NCBI RefSeq assembly: GCF_004114975.1
Contig: NZ_CP030051.1
Coordinates: forward strand, 1,178,001 to 1,242,000
Direction: 5' to 3'
Length of the DNA stretch: 64,000 nt
Source: Bradyrhizobium guangdongense
GTDB taxonomy: Bacteria; Pseudomonadota; Alphaproteobacteria; Rhizobiales; Xanthobacteraceae
Shown here: positions 9,043 through 18,460 of the stretch, in pieces
Layout: every line of letters starts with the position of its first letter
How positions within the stretch are numbered: the first letter of the stretch is position 1
The notes under the pieces: model-generated
Told to the model about the DNA's origin: nothing
What the model saw: the letters and a program-made list of their open reading frames with translations, nothing else
The model's database searches: none
Made by a program: the position numbers and the translations under genes

Positions 9043-10224
9043 GACCGAGACATCGTCACTCGTTCCGATGATTCCGTGGCGATGGTCGTCGCCGGCCGGA
9101 CGCAGTTCATCCGCCGTGCCCGGGGCTATGTGCCCGAGCCGGTCCGCCTGGCGCGGCCGGTGCCGCCGATTCTTAGCGTCGGCGGCGCGCTGAAGTCGAC
9201 GGTGACGGTTACGCGCGGCAACGAGGCCTTTGTCTCCCAGCACATTGGTGACCTCGATACCGCGGAAGGTGTTCGCTTCTTCGAGGAGACGGTCGACCAT
9301 CTATTATCGACCTTGGACGTCGATCCGGTCGTCGTTGCGCACGATCTGCACCCGAACATGGCCTCGACCCGTTTTGCCGAGGCGAGCGGGCGGCGACTGA
9401 TCGCGGTCCAGCACCACCATGCCCATGCCGCCTCGGTGATGGCCGAACACGGCGTCGTGGCGCCGGCGCTGGCTCTGGTGCTCGACGGCTTCGGCCAAGG
9501 CAGCGACGGCGGCGTCTGGGGCGGCGAATTGTTGCTGTGCGAGGGCGCACAGTTCCGGCGGCTCGGCCATCTCGCGCCGATGAAGATGCCGGGCGGCGAT
9601 CGTGCCGCGCGCGAGCCGTGGCGCATGGCGGCGAGCGTTCTGCATGGGTTGCAGCACGGTGACGCTATCGCGACGCGATTTGCAACGCAGCCGCAGGCCG
9701 TGCGTCTCTGCGCGATGCTCGATCAGCCCGGCGTTCCCCTGACCACCAGTGCGGGCCGGCTGTTCGACGCCGCCGCAGGGCTGCTCGGTGTTTGTCCGGT
9801 GCAGGGTTACGAGGGCGAAGCCGCGATGAAGCTGGAGGCCCTGGTTCGCATGCCCCGCATCATGCACGACGGTTGGACCGTCACGCGCGGCGTGCTGTCT
9901 TTGTTGCCGTTGCTTAGTCGCCTGGCCGCCAAAGATATCGATCCGGTCGAGGGAGCCGAGCTGTTTCATGGCACCTTCGCGGCCGCCTGCGTCGACTGGA
10001 TCGTGCGCGCGGCCCGCGAGACCGGCATCACGACGGTCACCTTGAGCGGTGGCTGTTTCCTCAACGCGATCCTGGCGGAGGAGGTCGGACGCGGCTGCGT
10101 GGCCGCCGGTCTCAATCCGCTGCTGCCGCGGCAATTGCCGCCCAATGACGGCGGTCTCAGCCTCGGTCAGGCCTGGATTGCCGCGCTCCAACTCGAACAG
10201 CACGGCCTGGAAGGAACCGCCTGA
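9025..10224 (+). pseudogene. hypF: HypF carbamoyltransferase, 5'-truncated
   Basis: The reading frame corresponds to the C-terminal half of HypF, which makes the carbamoyl group for [NiFe] hydrogenase cyanide ligands. It starts in the end of the YrdC-like domain (HDRDIVTRSDDS). The whole Kae1-like domain follows, with the metal-binding HHHAHAASVM motif, to the normal end. The acylphosphatase domain, the zinc fingers and most of YrdC (about 350 residues) are missing; that DNA is occupied by sufE on the other strand. No convincing start codon or ribosome site exists. Its stop overlaps hypC (TGATG). A residual separate Kae1-domain product cannot be excluded. Confidence 0.75.
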
Positions 10225-10460
10225 TGTGTCTCGCGATACCGGCTGAGGTCACAAAACTCCTGCCTGACGAGATGGCGATCGTGTCCATCGACGGGGTCAG
10301 CAAGGAGATTTCGGTGGCCCTGATCGAGGACCTCGCTGTCGGCGACTACGTGATCATCCATGTCGGCTATGCCCTGACCAAGATTGATCCTGATGAGGCG
10401 AAGCGGACGCTCGACTTGCTGCGCGAGCTCAGCGCCGAGGCACAGGGAGCAGCGTCATGA
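10224..10460 (+). CDS. hypC: HypC hydrogenase assembly chaperone
   Basis: This 78-residue HypC begins with the diagnostic MCLAIP, whose Cys2 holds the Fe(CN)2CO precursor with HypD. It ends after a helical tail. Its start overlaps the hypF stop and its end overlaps the hypD start (ATGA). The gene itself is intact, but its partner hypD is frameshifted here. Confidence 0.93.
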   Translation: MCLAIPAEVTKLLPDEMAIVSIDGVSKEISVALIEDLAVGDYVIIHVGYALTKIDPDEAKRTLDLLRELSAEAQGAAS

Positions 10461-11597
10461 AATATGCCGACGAGTTTCGCGATAAGGAGATCGCGCTCGG
10501 GCTCGCCAAAGCGATCCGCGCGGAGGCCGATCCGCAAGAGCCCTATCGCTTCATGGAATTCTGCGGCGGTCACACCCATGCGATCTCGCGCTACGGCCTC
10601 GAGGACATGCTGCCGAAGAACGTGCGGATGATCCACGGTCCAGCGTCCGGTCTGCGTGCTGCCGGCCGGGCGCATCGACATGGCCATCCGCCTCGCGATG
10701 CGGCCGGACATCATCCTGTGCGTCTATGGCGACTTGATGCGCGTTCCAGGCTCGCAAGGTGCCTCGCTCCTGAAGGCGAAGGCGCGCGGCGCCGACATTC
10801 GCATGGTCTATTCCACCATCGACGCGATCAGGATTGCCGAGGATAATCCCGGGCGGGAAATCGTGTTCTTCGCCATCGGCTTCGAGACCACGACGCCGCC
10901 GACGGCGGTCATGATCCGGCTTGCGGAGAAGAAGCAGCTCGAAAACTTCACCGTCTTCTGCAATCACGTGCTGACGCCGCCGGCGATGCAGAACATCTTG
11001 GAGAGCCCCGATATCCGCAATATCGGCCGGGTCGAGATCGACGGCTTCGTCGGGCCGGCGCACGTTTCGACTATCATCGGCACGGCGCCTTACGAGTTCT
11101 TCGCCGAGGAGTTCGGCAAGCCCGTGGTGATCTCGGGCTTCGAGCCGCTCGACATGATGCAGGCGATCCTGATGCTGGTGCAGCAGGTCAACGAGAACAG
11201 GCACGAGGTCGAGAACCAGTATAGCCGCGCCGTGAGCCGCGACGGCAATCTGCGCGCCAAAGAGGAAGTCTCCGACATTTTCGAGCTGCGCGACCAGTTC
11301 GAATGGCGCGGTCTCGGTCAGGTGCCCTATAGCGGGCTGAAGCTGAAGCGCGCCTACGCCCGATACGACGCCGAAATCCGTTTCGACATGACCGAACTGC
11401 GTGTCGACGACAATCCCGCGTGCGAATGCGGTGCCATCCTGCGCGGCGTGAAAAAGCCGGTCGATTGCAAGCTGTTCGGCACCGTCTGCACGCCGGAGAC
11501 CCCGATGGGATCCTGCATGGTGTCCTCCGAGGGCGCCTGTGCCGCGCACTGGACTTACGGCCGCTTCCGCGACCACCAGCAGAGGCGGGCGTCATGA
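10457..11597 (+). pseudogene. hypD: HypD Fe-ligand assembly protein, frameshifted
   Basis: HypD with HypC assembles the Fe(CN)2CO moiety. The first frame (10457 onward) gives a normal N-terminus with the FCGGHTHAISRYG motif, then fails at about 10641-10645. The second frame resumes at VLPAGRIDMAI and continues normally through the C-terminal cysteines (ACECGAILRG, GTVCTPETPMGSCMVS) to the end. The conserved text at the break should be GPGCPVC; two bases appear to be missing, which also destroys the catalytic cysteines. Either an assembly error or a true null allele. Together with truncated hypF it argues for a non-functional hyp locus. Confidence 0.85.
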
Positions 11598-12634
11598 AAG
11601 CCTATCAGCGCAAGCTCGACATCAGGAACGGCTGCGTCGACCTGTCCCACGGCTCCGGCGGCCGGGCCATGGCGCAGCTGATCTCGGGCCTGTTCCACGA
11701 GGCTTTCGGCAACGAATGGCTGGCGCGCGGCAACGACCAGTCGGCGTTCGACGTCGGCGCAGGGCGCATGGTGATGACGACCGACGGCTACGTCGTCTCG
11801 CCGCTGTTCTTCCCCGGTGGCAATATCGGCTCGCTCGCGGTGCACGGCACCGTCAACGACATCGCCATGGCCGGCGCGAAGCCGCTCTATCTGTCGGCGA
11901 GCTTCATCATCGAGGAGGGCTTTCGGTTCGCCGATCTCAAGACCATCGCGGAATCGATGGGGGAGGCGGCGCGCGCGGCCGGCGTCCACATCATCACCGG
12001 CGACACCAAGGTGGTCGAGCGCGGCAAGGCCGACGGCCTTTTCATATCGACCGCCGGCGTCGGGGTTGTGCCTGATGGCCTCGATCTCTCGGCCGGGAAC
12101 GCGCGCGTCGGTGACCGCGTCCTGATCTCCGGCACGCTCGGCGATCACGGTGTGGCCATCATGTCGAAGCGGCAGAATCTCGCCTTCGAAACCGAGATCG
12201 TCTCGGATTCGGCGTCGCTGAATGGGCTCGTTGCAAGCATGGTGGCGGCGGCGGGCCGCGGCATCCGCCTGATGCGCGATCCCACCCGCGGCGGCCTCGC
12301 CGCCACGCTCAACGAGATCGCCCAGCAGTCCGATCTGGGTTTCCACCTCCGCGAGGAGGCGATCCCGGTGAAACCCGGCGTCGCGGCGGCCTGCGAGCTG
12401 CTGGGGCTCGATCCGCTTCACGTCGCCAACGAAGGCAAGCTGGTCGCGATCGTGGCGCCTGAGGATGCAGGTGCGGTGCTGGCCGCGATGCGGGCGCATC
12501 CGCTCGGCCGCGACGCCGCCGATATCGGCGAGGCCGTTGCCGACGATCATCATTTCGTTCAGATGGCGACGAGCTTCGGCGGCGGACGAATCGTCGATTG
12601 GCTGTCCGGCGAGCAGCTGCCGAGAATTTGTTGA
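11594..12634 (+). CDS. hypE: HypE, thiocarboxamide dehydratase
   Basis: This 346-residue AIR-synthase-fold protein dehydrates the carbamoylated C-terminal cysteine to thiocyanate, giving the hydrogenase CN ligands. It ends with the conserved PRIC tail carrying that cysteine. The N-terminal HGSGGRAM and TTDGYVVSPLFFPGG motifs are intact. The ATG overlaps the hypD stop by 4 bp. No disruption is seen. Confidence 0.95.
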   Translation: MKAYQRKLDIRNGCVDLSHGSGGRAMAQLISGLFHEAFGNEWLARGNDQSAFDVGAGRMVMTTDGYVVSPLFFPGGNIGSLAVHGTVNDIAMAGAKPLYLSASFIIEEGFRFADLKTIAESMGEAARAAGVHIITGDTKVVERGKADGLFISTAGVGVVPDGLDLSAGNARVGDRVLISGTLGDHGVAIMSKRQNLAFETEIVSDSASLNGLVASMVAAAGRGIRLMRDPTRGGLAATLNEIAQQSDLGFHLREEAIPVKPGVAAACELLGLDPLHVANEGKLVAIVAPEDAGAVLAAMRAHPLGRDAADIGEAVADDHHFVQMATSFGGGRIVDWLSGEQLPRIC

Positions 12635-12643
12635 GGCACCACG

Positions 12644-14344
12644 ATGCGCATCCTGCTCCTGTCGCATTCCTTCAACAGCCTGACGCAGCGGCTCCATGTC
12701 GAGCTGAGGGAGCGCGGCCACGACGTTGCGGTCGAGCTCGACATCTACGCCGACGTCACCCGCGAGAGCGTGGCGCTGCATCGGCCGGATCTTGTGATCG
12801 CGCCGTTCCTGAAACGGGCGATTCCCGACGACGTCTGGCGTAGCGTGCGCTGCCTGGTTGTCCATCCTGGACCGCCCGGGGATCGCGGCCCGGCCGCGCT
12901 CGACTGGGCGGTCCTGGAGGGCGTCGCCGAGTGGGGCGTCACCGTGCTGCAGGCGGACGACGAGTTCGATGCGGGTCCCGTCTGGGCATCCCGCAGCTTC
13001 CCGATGCGGCGTGCCGCCAAGTCCAGCCTCTATCGCAGCGAGGTGACATCATGCGCCGTTGCGGCGGTGCTCGAGGCCGTCGCGGCGATCGAATCGGGAC
13101 GGGCCGCTCCGAGGCCGATGCGGGCGGACGATCCGCGCATCCGCGTCCGCGGACCTTGCCGCCAGGCGGACCGGGTGATCGACTGGCAGCACGACACCAC
13201 GGAGGCTGTCCTGCGCAAGATCAACAGCGCCGACGGCATGCCGGGTCTGGTCGACAGCCTGTACTTCCAGGACGTCAGGCTGTTCGACGTGCACGAGGCG
13301 CACGACATCTCGGGTGTCCCGGGCACGGTCGTCGCGCAGTGCGACGGCGCACTGGCGCGCGCCACGGTCGATGGCGCGGTCTGGATCGGCCATGTCAGGC
13401 GGCTCGCGCCGAAGAGCCTGAAGCTGCCGACGGCCAAGGTCTTTGCCGCCGAGGCGGCGCGTCTGCCGCATCGGCGCGGCTGCGGCTACGCCCCGATCCG
13501 CTATCGCGAGCATGGCGAGGTCGGGGAGCTTGCCTTCTCCTTCTATAATGGTGCCATGAGCACAAGCGACTGCGAAGCGCTGCTCGCCGCCTATCGCGCA
13601 GCGCTCGCGCGGCCGACCAAGGTGCTGCTTCTGACTGGCGGCGAGGACTATTGGTCGAACGGGATTCACCTGGCCGCGATCGAGGCGGCCGACAGCGCCG
13701 CGGACGAGTCCTGGCGCAACATCAACGCGATCGACGATCTTGCCCGCGCCATCATCGAGACCACCGACCGCCTGGTCGTCTCGGTCATTCGCGGCAACGC
13801 GGGTGCGGGCGGCGTCTTCCTGAGCCTGGCCGCCGACGAGGTCTGGGCGAGCGACCAGGTCGTCCTCAATCCGCATTACAAGGACATGGGCAATCTCTAC
13901 GGCTCGGAATACTGGACCTATCTGTTGCCGCGCCGGGCGGGGGCCGCAAATGCAAAGCGGATCACGGAATGCCGGCTGCCGATGGGCGCAGCGGAAGCGC
14001 ACCGCCTAGGCATCGTCGATCGCGTGCTGTCGAGCGCGGAGCTTGGCGAGGCAAATCTGGTGAAGCATGGCGCCGCCATGGCGTCGGACACCGATTTTGC
14101 CGCGCGCCTGGCTGCCAAGCAGACGCGGCGGGCAGCCGATGAAGCCGAGAAGCCGCTGCAAGCCTACCGCGACGAGGAGCTGCGGCGAATGAAGCTGAAC
14201 TTCTACGGCTTCGATCCGAGCTATCATGTCGCGCGCTACAACTTCATTCACAAGGTACCGAAGTCGCGCACGCCGCTGACCATCGCAAGTCACCGGTCGA
14301 CGCGCGCGCATGGGCGCCCCACAGGCATGGCGGTGCCGTCGTGA
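12644..14344 (+). CDS. hypX: HypX (HoxX), CO-ligand forming hydrogenase maturase
   Basis: The 566-residue two-domain enzyme has an N-terminal formyl-tetrahydrofolate hydrolase/transferase-like domain (about 1-270, with VVHPGPPGDRGPAALDWA). A C-terminal enoyl-CoA hydratase/isomerase-like domain (about 280-540) follows. HypX converts the formyl group of formyl-THF to CO for the Fe site under air, in aerobic hydrogen oxidisers. It lies 9 bp after hypE, and its stop overlaps hoxA (GTGA). Confidence 0.93.
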   Translation: MRILLLSHSFNSLTQRLHVELRERGHDVAVELDIYADVTRESVALHRPDLVIAPFLKRAIPDDVWRSVRCLVVHPGPPGDRGPAALDWAVLEGVAEWGVTVLQADDEFDAGPVWASRSFPMRRAAKSSLYRSEVTSCAVAAVLEAVAAIESGRAAPRPMRADDPRIRVRGPCRQADRVIDWQHDTTEAVLRKINSADGMPGLVDSLYFQDVRLFDVHEAHDISGVPGTVVAQCDGALARATVDGAVWIGHVRRLAPKSLKLPTAKVFAAEAARLPHRRGCGYAPIRYREHGEVGELAFSFYNGAMSTSDCEALLAAYRAALARPTKVLLLTGGEDYWSNGIHLAAIEAADSAADESWRNINAIDDLARAIIETTDRLVVSVIRGNAGAGGVFLSLAADEVWASDQVVLNPHYKDMGNLYGSEYWTYLLPRRAGAANAKRITECRLPMGAAEAHRLGIVDRVLSSAELGEANLVKHGAAMASDTDFAARLAAKQTRRAADEAEKPLQAYRDEELRRMKLNFYGFDPSYHVARYNFIHKVPKSRTPLTIASHRSTRAHGRPTGMAVPS

Positions 14345-15798
14345 GCATTCAGGGAACCATTCTCGTCGTCGACGACGAGGTCCGCTCGCAGGAAGCGCTG
14401 CGGCGCGTGCTCAAGGAGGACTTCGAGGTGCTCTGCGTCGGCAACGCGGCCGATGCCGAGAGGTTGCTGGAGGGCGAGATCGTCCATGCGATTCTCTGTG
14501 ACCAGCGGATGCCGCATGAGTCCGGCGTGAGCTTCCTGAAGCGCGTCCGCGAGCTCTGGCCGGATCCGGTGCGGATGATCATCTCCGGCTATTCGGAATC
14601 CGAAGACATCATCGCGGGACTGAACGAGGCCGGCATCTATCAATATATCACCAAGCCCTGGCAGCCCGATCAGCTGGTCGAGACCGTCAAGGAGGCGGTT
14701 CAGCTTTATCGGCTGCAGAAGGAGACCGAGACCGCCGGCGTCGACGTCAAGGCGACGTCGGGTCACATCAAGAAAGTGGTCTCGGTCAAGCGTGGAGCGG
14801 CCAAGCAGCTCTACGATTTCGACCGCATCGTGCATTCGGTGGAAAGTCCGATGCACGGCGTGATCGAACTCGGCAAGCGTGCCGCCGATTACGATATTTC
14901 GGTGCTCATCACCGGTGAGTCCGGCACCGGCAAGGAGCTGCTGGCACGCGCCATCCACTACGGTTCGGCGCGGGCCAGCAAGGCCTTCGTCGTCGAGAAT
15001 TGCGGCGCGTTGCCTGACGAGCTGCTGGAGAGCGAGCTGTTCGGCTGCAAGAAGGGCGCCTTCACCGGCGCCTATCAGGATCGCATCGGCCTGTTCGAGG
15101 TCGCCGACGGCGGCACGATCTTTCTCGACGAGATCGGCGAGACTTCGCCTGCGTTCCAGGTCAAGCTGCTTCGCGTGCTGCAGGAGAGCGAGATCCGGCC
15201 GCTCGGCGCCCAGCGCGTCCGCAAGGTTGACGTCCGCGTGGTGGCGGCGACCAACCGCGATCTGGAAGCCGAGGTCGAAGCCGGCCGCTTCCGGCGCGAT
15301 CTCTATTACCGTCTCGCCGCATTCCCGGTGCACATGCCGGCACTGCGCGAGCGCCCCATGGACATCCCGCTGATTGCCGAGGGCGTGCTGTCGGCGGTGA
15401 AGGTCTCGTTCAACCGGCCCAACCTGCGCTTCGCCCGTTCGGCGCTGGACGAATTCGTCAAATATCACTGGCCTGGCAACGTGCGCGAGCTTCAGAACGA
15501 GATCCAGCGTATGGCTGTGCTCGCCGACCAGGACGAGCTGCGCGCTCCGCCGCTGCTCGGCCGTCGCAATGCGAAGCGATCCGCACCATTGCCGACCCAT
15601 GGCAAGCTGAACGGATCGGCCTCGCTGAAAGACAAGGTGGAGGATCTCGAGAAGTCGGTTATCGTGAACTGCCTGGAGAGGTATGACGGCAATATCAGCC
15701 GTGTCGCCAGCGAGCTGGGCCTGTCACGGGTGGGTCTCAGGAACAAGCTGTCCAGGTATGATTTGAGAAAAAATGCCAAAGGCGACGCATTCTCCTGA
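14341..15798 (+). CDS. hoxA: HoxA/HupR response regulator, sigma-54 activator
   Basis: The 485-residue NtrC-family protein has a receiver domain with the phosphoacceptor Asp in ILCDQRMP, an AAA+ domain with GESGTGKE and GAFTGAY, and a Fis-type HTH at the C-terminus. HoxA/HupR activates hydrogenase structural gene promoters. It starts with GTG in a GTGA overlap with hypX, and its 3' end overlaps the kinase gene by 26 bp. The [15 protein letters not shown] text confirms the ATPase is intact. Its usual targets (hupSL) are not in this window. Confidence 0.92.
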   Translation: MSIQGTILVVDDEVRSQEALRRVLKEDFEVLCVGNAADAERLLEGEIVHAILCDQRMPHESGVSFLKRVRELWPDPVRMIISGYSESEDIIAGLNEAGIYQYITKPWQPDQLVETVKEAVQLYRLQKETETAGVDVKATSGHIKKVVSVKRGAAKQLYDFDRIVHSVESPMHGVIELGKRAADYDISVLITGESGTGKELLARAIHYGSARASKAFVVENCGALPDELLESELFGCKKGAFTGAYQDRIGLFEVADGGTIFLDEIGETSPAFQVKLLRVLQESEIRPLGAQRVRKVDVRVVAATNRDLEAEVEAGRFRRDLYYRLAAFPVHMPALRERPMDIPLIAEGVLSAVKVSFNRPNLRFARSALDEFVKYHWPGNVRELQNEIQRMAVLADQDELRAPPLLGRRNAKRSAPLPTHGKLNGSASLKDKVEDLEKSVIVNCLERYDGNISRVASELGLSRVGLRNKLSRYDLRKNAKGDAFS

Positions 15799-17161
15799 AG
15801 CAAGCGAGACGGATTCGCTCCTGAAGCTGGTGACCAGCGGAGGCGCGATCGAGTTCGATCGCGAGCGCGAAGGCGCCTGGATCGAAGTCATTCGCAAGAT
15901 GGACGAGGTCTATTCGGACCTGTTGCGCTACGAGGTCGACCTCGAGCACAAGAACGCGGAGCTCGAGGAAGCGCAGGCCTTCGTCACCAACGTCATCGAA
16001 TCCGTCTCTGATATCCTTGTCGTCTGCGATGCCAGGGGACTGGTGCAGCAAGTCAATTCCGCGTTTCAGCACGCGATCGGCCGCAGCGTCGGGGACGTGG
16101 TCGGCAAGAACATTGCCGACGTCATCGATGCCGCGGACAGTCCCAAGCTGGTGCCGTTGTTGAAGCCGCGCGGGACGCCTGACGTCGTCGACGGCGAATT
16201 GAGATTCTTGACGGATGGCGGCAGCACGGATCTGTTCGCGATCAACAGCTCGCCGCGCCACGATCATCGCGGCCGCTTCATCGGCGTGGTGCTGACGGGC
16301 CGGCCGATCGGCGAGCTGCGCCGCGCCTATGAGGCGCTGCACAAGGCGCATCACGAATTGCAGCGTGCCCAGCGGCAGCTGGTCGAGCAGGAGAAGATGG
16401 CGAGCCTCGGCCGTCTGGTCGCCGGCGTGGCGCACGAGCTGAACAATCCGATCAGCTTCGTCTACGGCAACATTCACACCCTGATCCGTTACCGCGCGGC
16501 CATCGTCGCCTATCTCGATGCGATCCATGGCGAGGGGCGTGCGAGCGACCTTGCCGCGCTGAGGAAAAGCCTGCGCATCGACGATGTCCTGGAAGATTTC
16601 GGTCCGTTGATCGAGGGCACCATGGAGGGCGCGGTCCGCATCAGCGAGATCGTGAAGAACCTGCGGCGGCTCTCCTTCAGCAAGCTCGGCGAGGTCGAGC
16701 GCGTCAATATCGAGCGGCTGATCAACACCGCCGTGCTGTGGGCCGTCCGCACCAAGCAGGTCCGTATCGACCTGCAGATGGAGCTCGAGCCGGAGCTGTG
16801 GATCTCCGGCAACGAAGGCCAATTGCACCAGGTCATCGTCAATCTGGTCGAAAACGCGATCGATGCGATGCGCGGCACCGAAGCGCCCCGGCTGGTTGTC
16901 TCGGCGGCGCGTAAGGGCAACGAGGTCCTGTTCCGGATTTCGGACAACGGCCCCGGAATCGACAAGGACCATATCAGCCACATCTTCGAGCCGTTCTTCA
17001 CGACCAAGCGCGTCGGCGAGGGCACGGGGCTCGGTCTCTGGATCAGCTACGGCATCGTGCGCGAGCACGGCGGCGAGCTGGTTGCGACCAACGAGCCGGA
17101 AGGCGGCGCGACCTTTTCATTTGCGCTGCCGCAGGCCATCGCAACGGTGGTGTCTGAATGA
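15773..17161 (+). CDS. hoxJ: Hydrogenase-regulating sensor kinase (HoxJ/HupT type)
   Basis: This 462-residue soluble histidine kinase has an N-terminal coiled-coil start, a PAS domain (about 70-180), and a phosphoacceptor H-box in GVAHELNNPISF. The HATPase domain has N box VNLVENAIDAM, DNGPGI and GTGLGLW. No transmembrane segment is seen, as expected for a kinase that listens to the regulatory hydrogenase HupUV/HoxBC. It overlaps hoxA by 26 bp. The cognate sensor hydrogenase genes are not present here. HupT would be the equivalent name in Rhodobacter. Confidence 0.88.
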   Translation: MPKATHSPEASETDSLLKLVTSGGAIEFDREREGAWIEVIRKMDEVYSDLLRYEVDLEHKNAELEEAQAFVTNVIESVSDILVVCDARGLVQQVNSAFQHAIGRSVGDVVGKNIADVIDAADSPKLVPLLKPRGTPDVVDGELRFLTDGGSTDLFAINSSPRHDHRGRFIGVVLTGRPIGELRRAYEALHKAHHELQRAQRQLVEQEKMASLGRLVAGVAHELNNPISFVYGNIHTLIRYRAAIVAYLDAIHGEGRASDLAALRKSLRIDDVLEDFGPLIEGTMEGAVRISEIVKNLRRLSFSKLGEVERVNIERLINTAVLWAVRTKQVRIDLQMELEPELWISGNEGQLHQVIVNLVENAIDAMRGTEAPRLVVSAARKGNEVLFRISDNGPGIDKDHISHIFEPFFTTKRVGEGTGLGLWISYGIVREHGGELVATNEPEGGATFSFALPQAIATVVSE

Positions 17162-17267
17162 TCGGGTGCTACGGAGCCGGACCACGATCCCTGAACCGGC
17201 GACCGTAAGGCGCCTCGCGGTGCGCCGGCAGGTCTGTAGTGGCTTGTTATTACTTCTATTTTCAGCG

Positions 17268-17283
17268 TGGTGCCCCTGGCCGG
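17268..17283 (-). repeat. tRNA 3'-end-like sequence, candidate attachment-site core
   Basis: Read on the minus strand this is CCGGCCAGGGGCACCA. That looks like the 3' half of a tRNA T-stem, the acceptor stem and the CCA end. The rest of a tRNA is not present beside it. Genomic islands commonly use this part of a tRNA as att core, and this copy lies exactly where the core-like genes end. The intact tRNA and the other att copy are not in the window. Confidence 0.4.
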
Positions 17284-17449
17284 CAGTCACCTATTTCCTT
17301 AACTATCCGAATTTATGGCGATTTTAGTCACGGATTGCTGCCGATACCAGCAGAAATACCAGCAAGCTGAGACGCGCGGTACTCGCTGGCAAAAAATAAG
17401 CCAGCAGGCTCCCCGGCAGCAGGCGCGCCCCATGCCGTTCTGGTCTCCA

Positions 17450-17480
17450 CAAGCGCCACGACCGGAATCGAACCCGGCTC
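17450..17480 (-). other. tRNA T-arm-like fragment
   Basis: On the minus strand this reads GCCGG-GTTCGATT-CCGGT. It forms a five-pair stem (one G-T) around a TTCGATT-containing loop with one extra base. It resembles a degraded T-arm, but no other tRNA parts can be folded around it. It may be a tRNA relic of earlier integration. Confidence 0.3.
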
Positions 17481-17807
17481 CGACTCGAATCCCGATAGGA
17501 TCGCCCAAACTTGATATCGCGAGGTCAAGGGAGCGCCTTGTCATGCGTAGTCTTTACACTTTGCCCCACGATGCCGAGCGAGATACGTACCTCGTGTTGA
17601 ACGACTTCGGGGCGAGTCGGTTGCGCCTGGCCAGACCAACACTGAAAGCGCCGGCAGCGACCACTACGCCCGCGGCTTCCGCTCGATCGCCTCGACCCTG
17701 CTTAACGATGAGGGCACGTCGGCAACCGGAAAGCAGAAAGCCGCCGTGCGCCTCCGTTTGGCGTTTGCGTGATAGTGGTAATGAAATCATGACCGCAGGA
17801 TCATGCC

Positions 17808-18410
17808 ATGGCTGATGTGCCGAAGCTCGTCGAGGAATTGTGGAGCTTAACGCTGCTCGAAGCTATAGAACTCGCCGAGATTCTGAAGAAGAAGTGGCGA
17901 CCGCCGGAGGTATCTCTAGCCGATATAAAGCGCTATCTTCCGCATTGGCCCGATGCAGTCATTGAACTGTGGCTGTTCTACCTCGCAAACCGCAGCGCTG
18001 GCGATACGGGTTGGCCGCCGCCGGAGCCGCTCGGCAATCACGCATGGGCAGCCATCCTTGGATACAGGCCCCTTTCATGGTGGCGAGAGGTTAGCTGGAA
18101 GCGCGAAACGACTGACTGTGGCTTTGCAAATCTCTGCCAGGGTACGAAGGTCATTGTGGCGCAGATATTGATGGAGAAAGCAAGCGGCACCATTGATGAG
18201 GAGACCGGGAGGCGATTCAAGAGGGGGGCCGATTACCTGATGAAGAATGGCGTCTTCGAAAAGCCGCTAGTTGCGATAAGGCTTCCCGATGGCTTGAGCA
18301 TCCTCGACGGTAATCACCGGATAAGCGCATTCTGTGGCCTGCAAGAAACCCCCGCCGAATTACTGGAGCCGCGCGGTTTAAAGAAGCCGGCGCCCGAACA
18401 AGACCTATAG
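17808..18410 (+). CDS. L7/L12 N-terminal domain fused to ParB-like domain
   Basis: The protein is 200 residues. Residues 1-30 (MADVPKLVEELWSLTLLEAI..., ending near LKKKW) match the N-terminal dimerisation domain of ribosomal protein L7/L12. That domain in rhizobia typically reads [29 protein letters not shown]. The remainder is unlike L7/L12. It carries a C-terminal ILDGNHRISAF motif typical of ParB/sulfiredoxin-like DG(N/H)HR domains, seen in nucleases and NTP-binding proteins. The start has AGGA upstream. It stands alone at the island edge. The role is unknown; recruitment to the ribosomal stalk base (L10) is a speculation. No paralogue of it is in the window. Confidence 0.75.
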   Translation: MADVPKLVEELWSLTLLEAIELAEILKKKWRPPEVSLADIKRYLPHWPDAVIELWLFYLANRSAGDTGWPPPEPLGNHAWAAILGYRPLSWWREVSWKRETTDCGFANLCQGTKVIVAQILMEKASGTIDEETGRRFKRGADYLMKNGVFEKPLVAIRLPDGLSILDGNHRISAFCGLQETPAELLEPRGLKKPAPEQDL

Positions 18411-18460
18411 ATTGGGACGCACAGCGGCGGCGAAGTGCCGCTGGATTATCTGCCTAGCCT

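Larger units (their letters stand above)
17162..17807. other. Gene-free junction between hydrogenase block and island
   Basis: I see no credible gene in these 646 bases. Short readings in several frames have poor composition and no ribosome site. The stretch contains two tRNA-like pieces (listed separately) and marks the change from the core-like hyp/hox operon to the accessory island, so it is a likely integration boundary. Confidence 0.6.

Noticed and set aside
11555..12865. Long minus-strand reading opposite hypE/hypX
   Set aside because: Antisense shadow with no recognisable domain; hypE is intact on the other strand.
14290..15600. Long minus-strand reading opposite hoxA
   Set aside because: Shadow of a conserved sigma-54 activator; no independent support.
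15737..17068. Long minus-strand reading (443 codons) opposite the hoxJ-type kinase
   Set aside because: Antisense of conserved kinase motifs; composition is that of a shadow frame.
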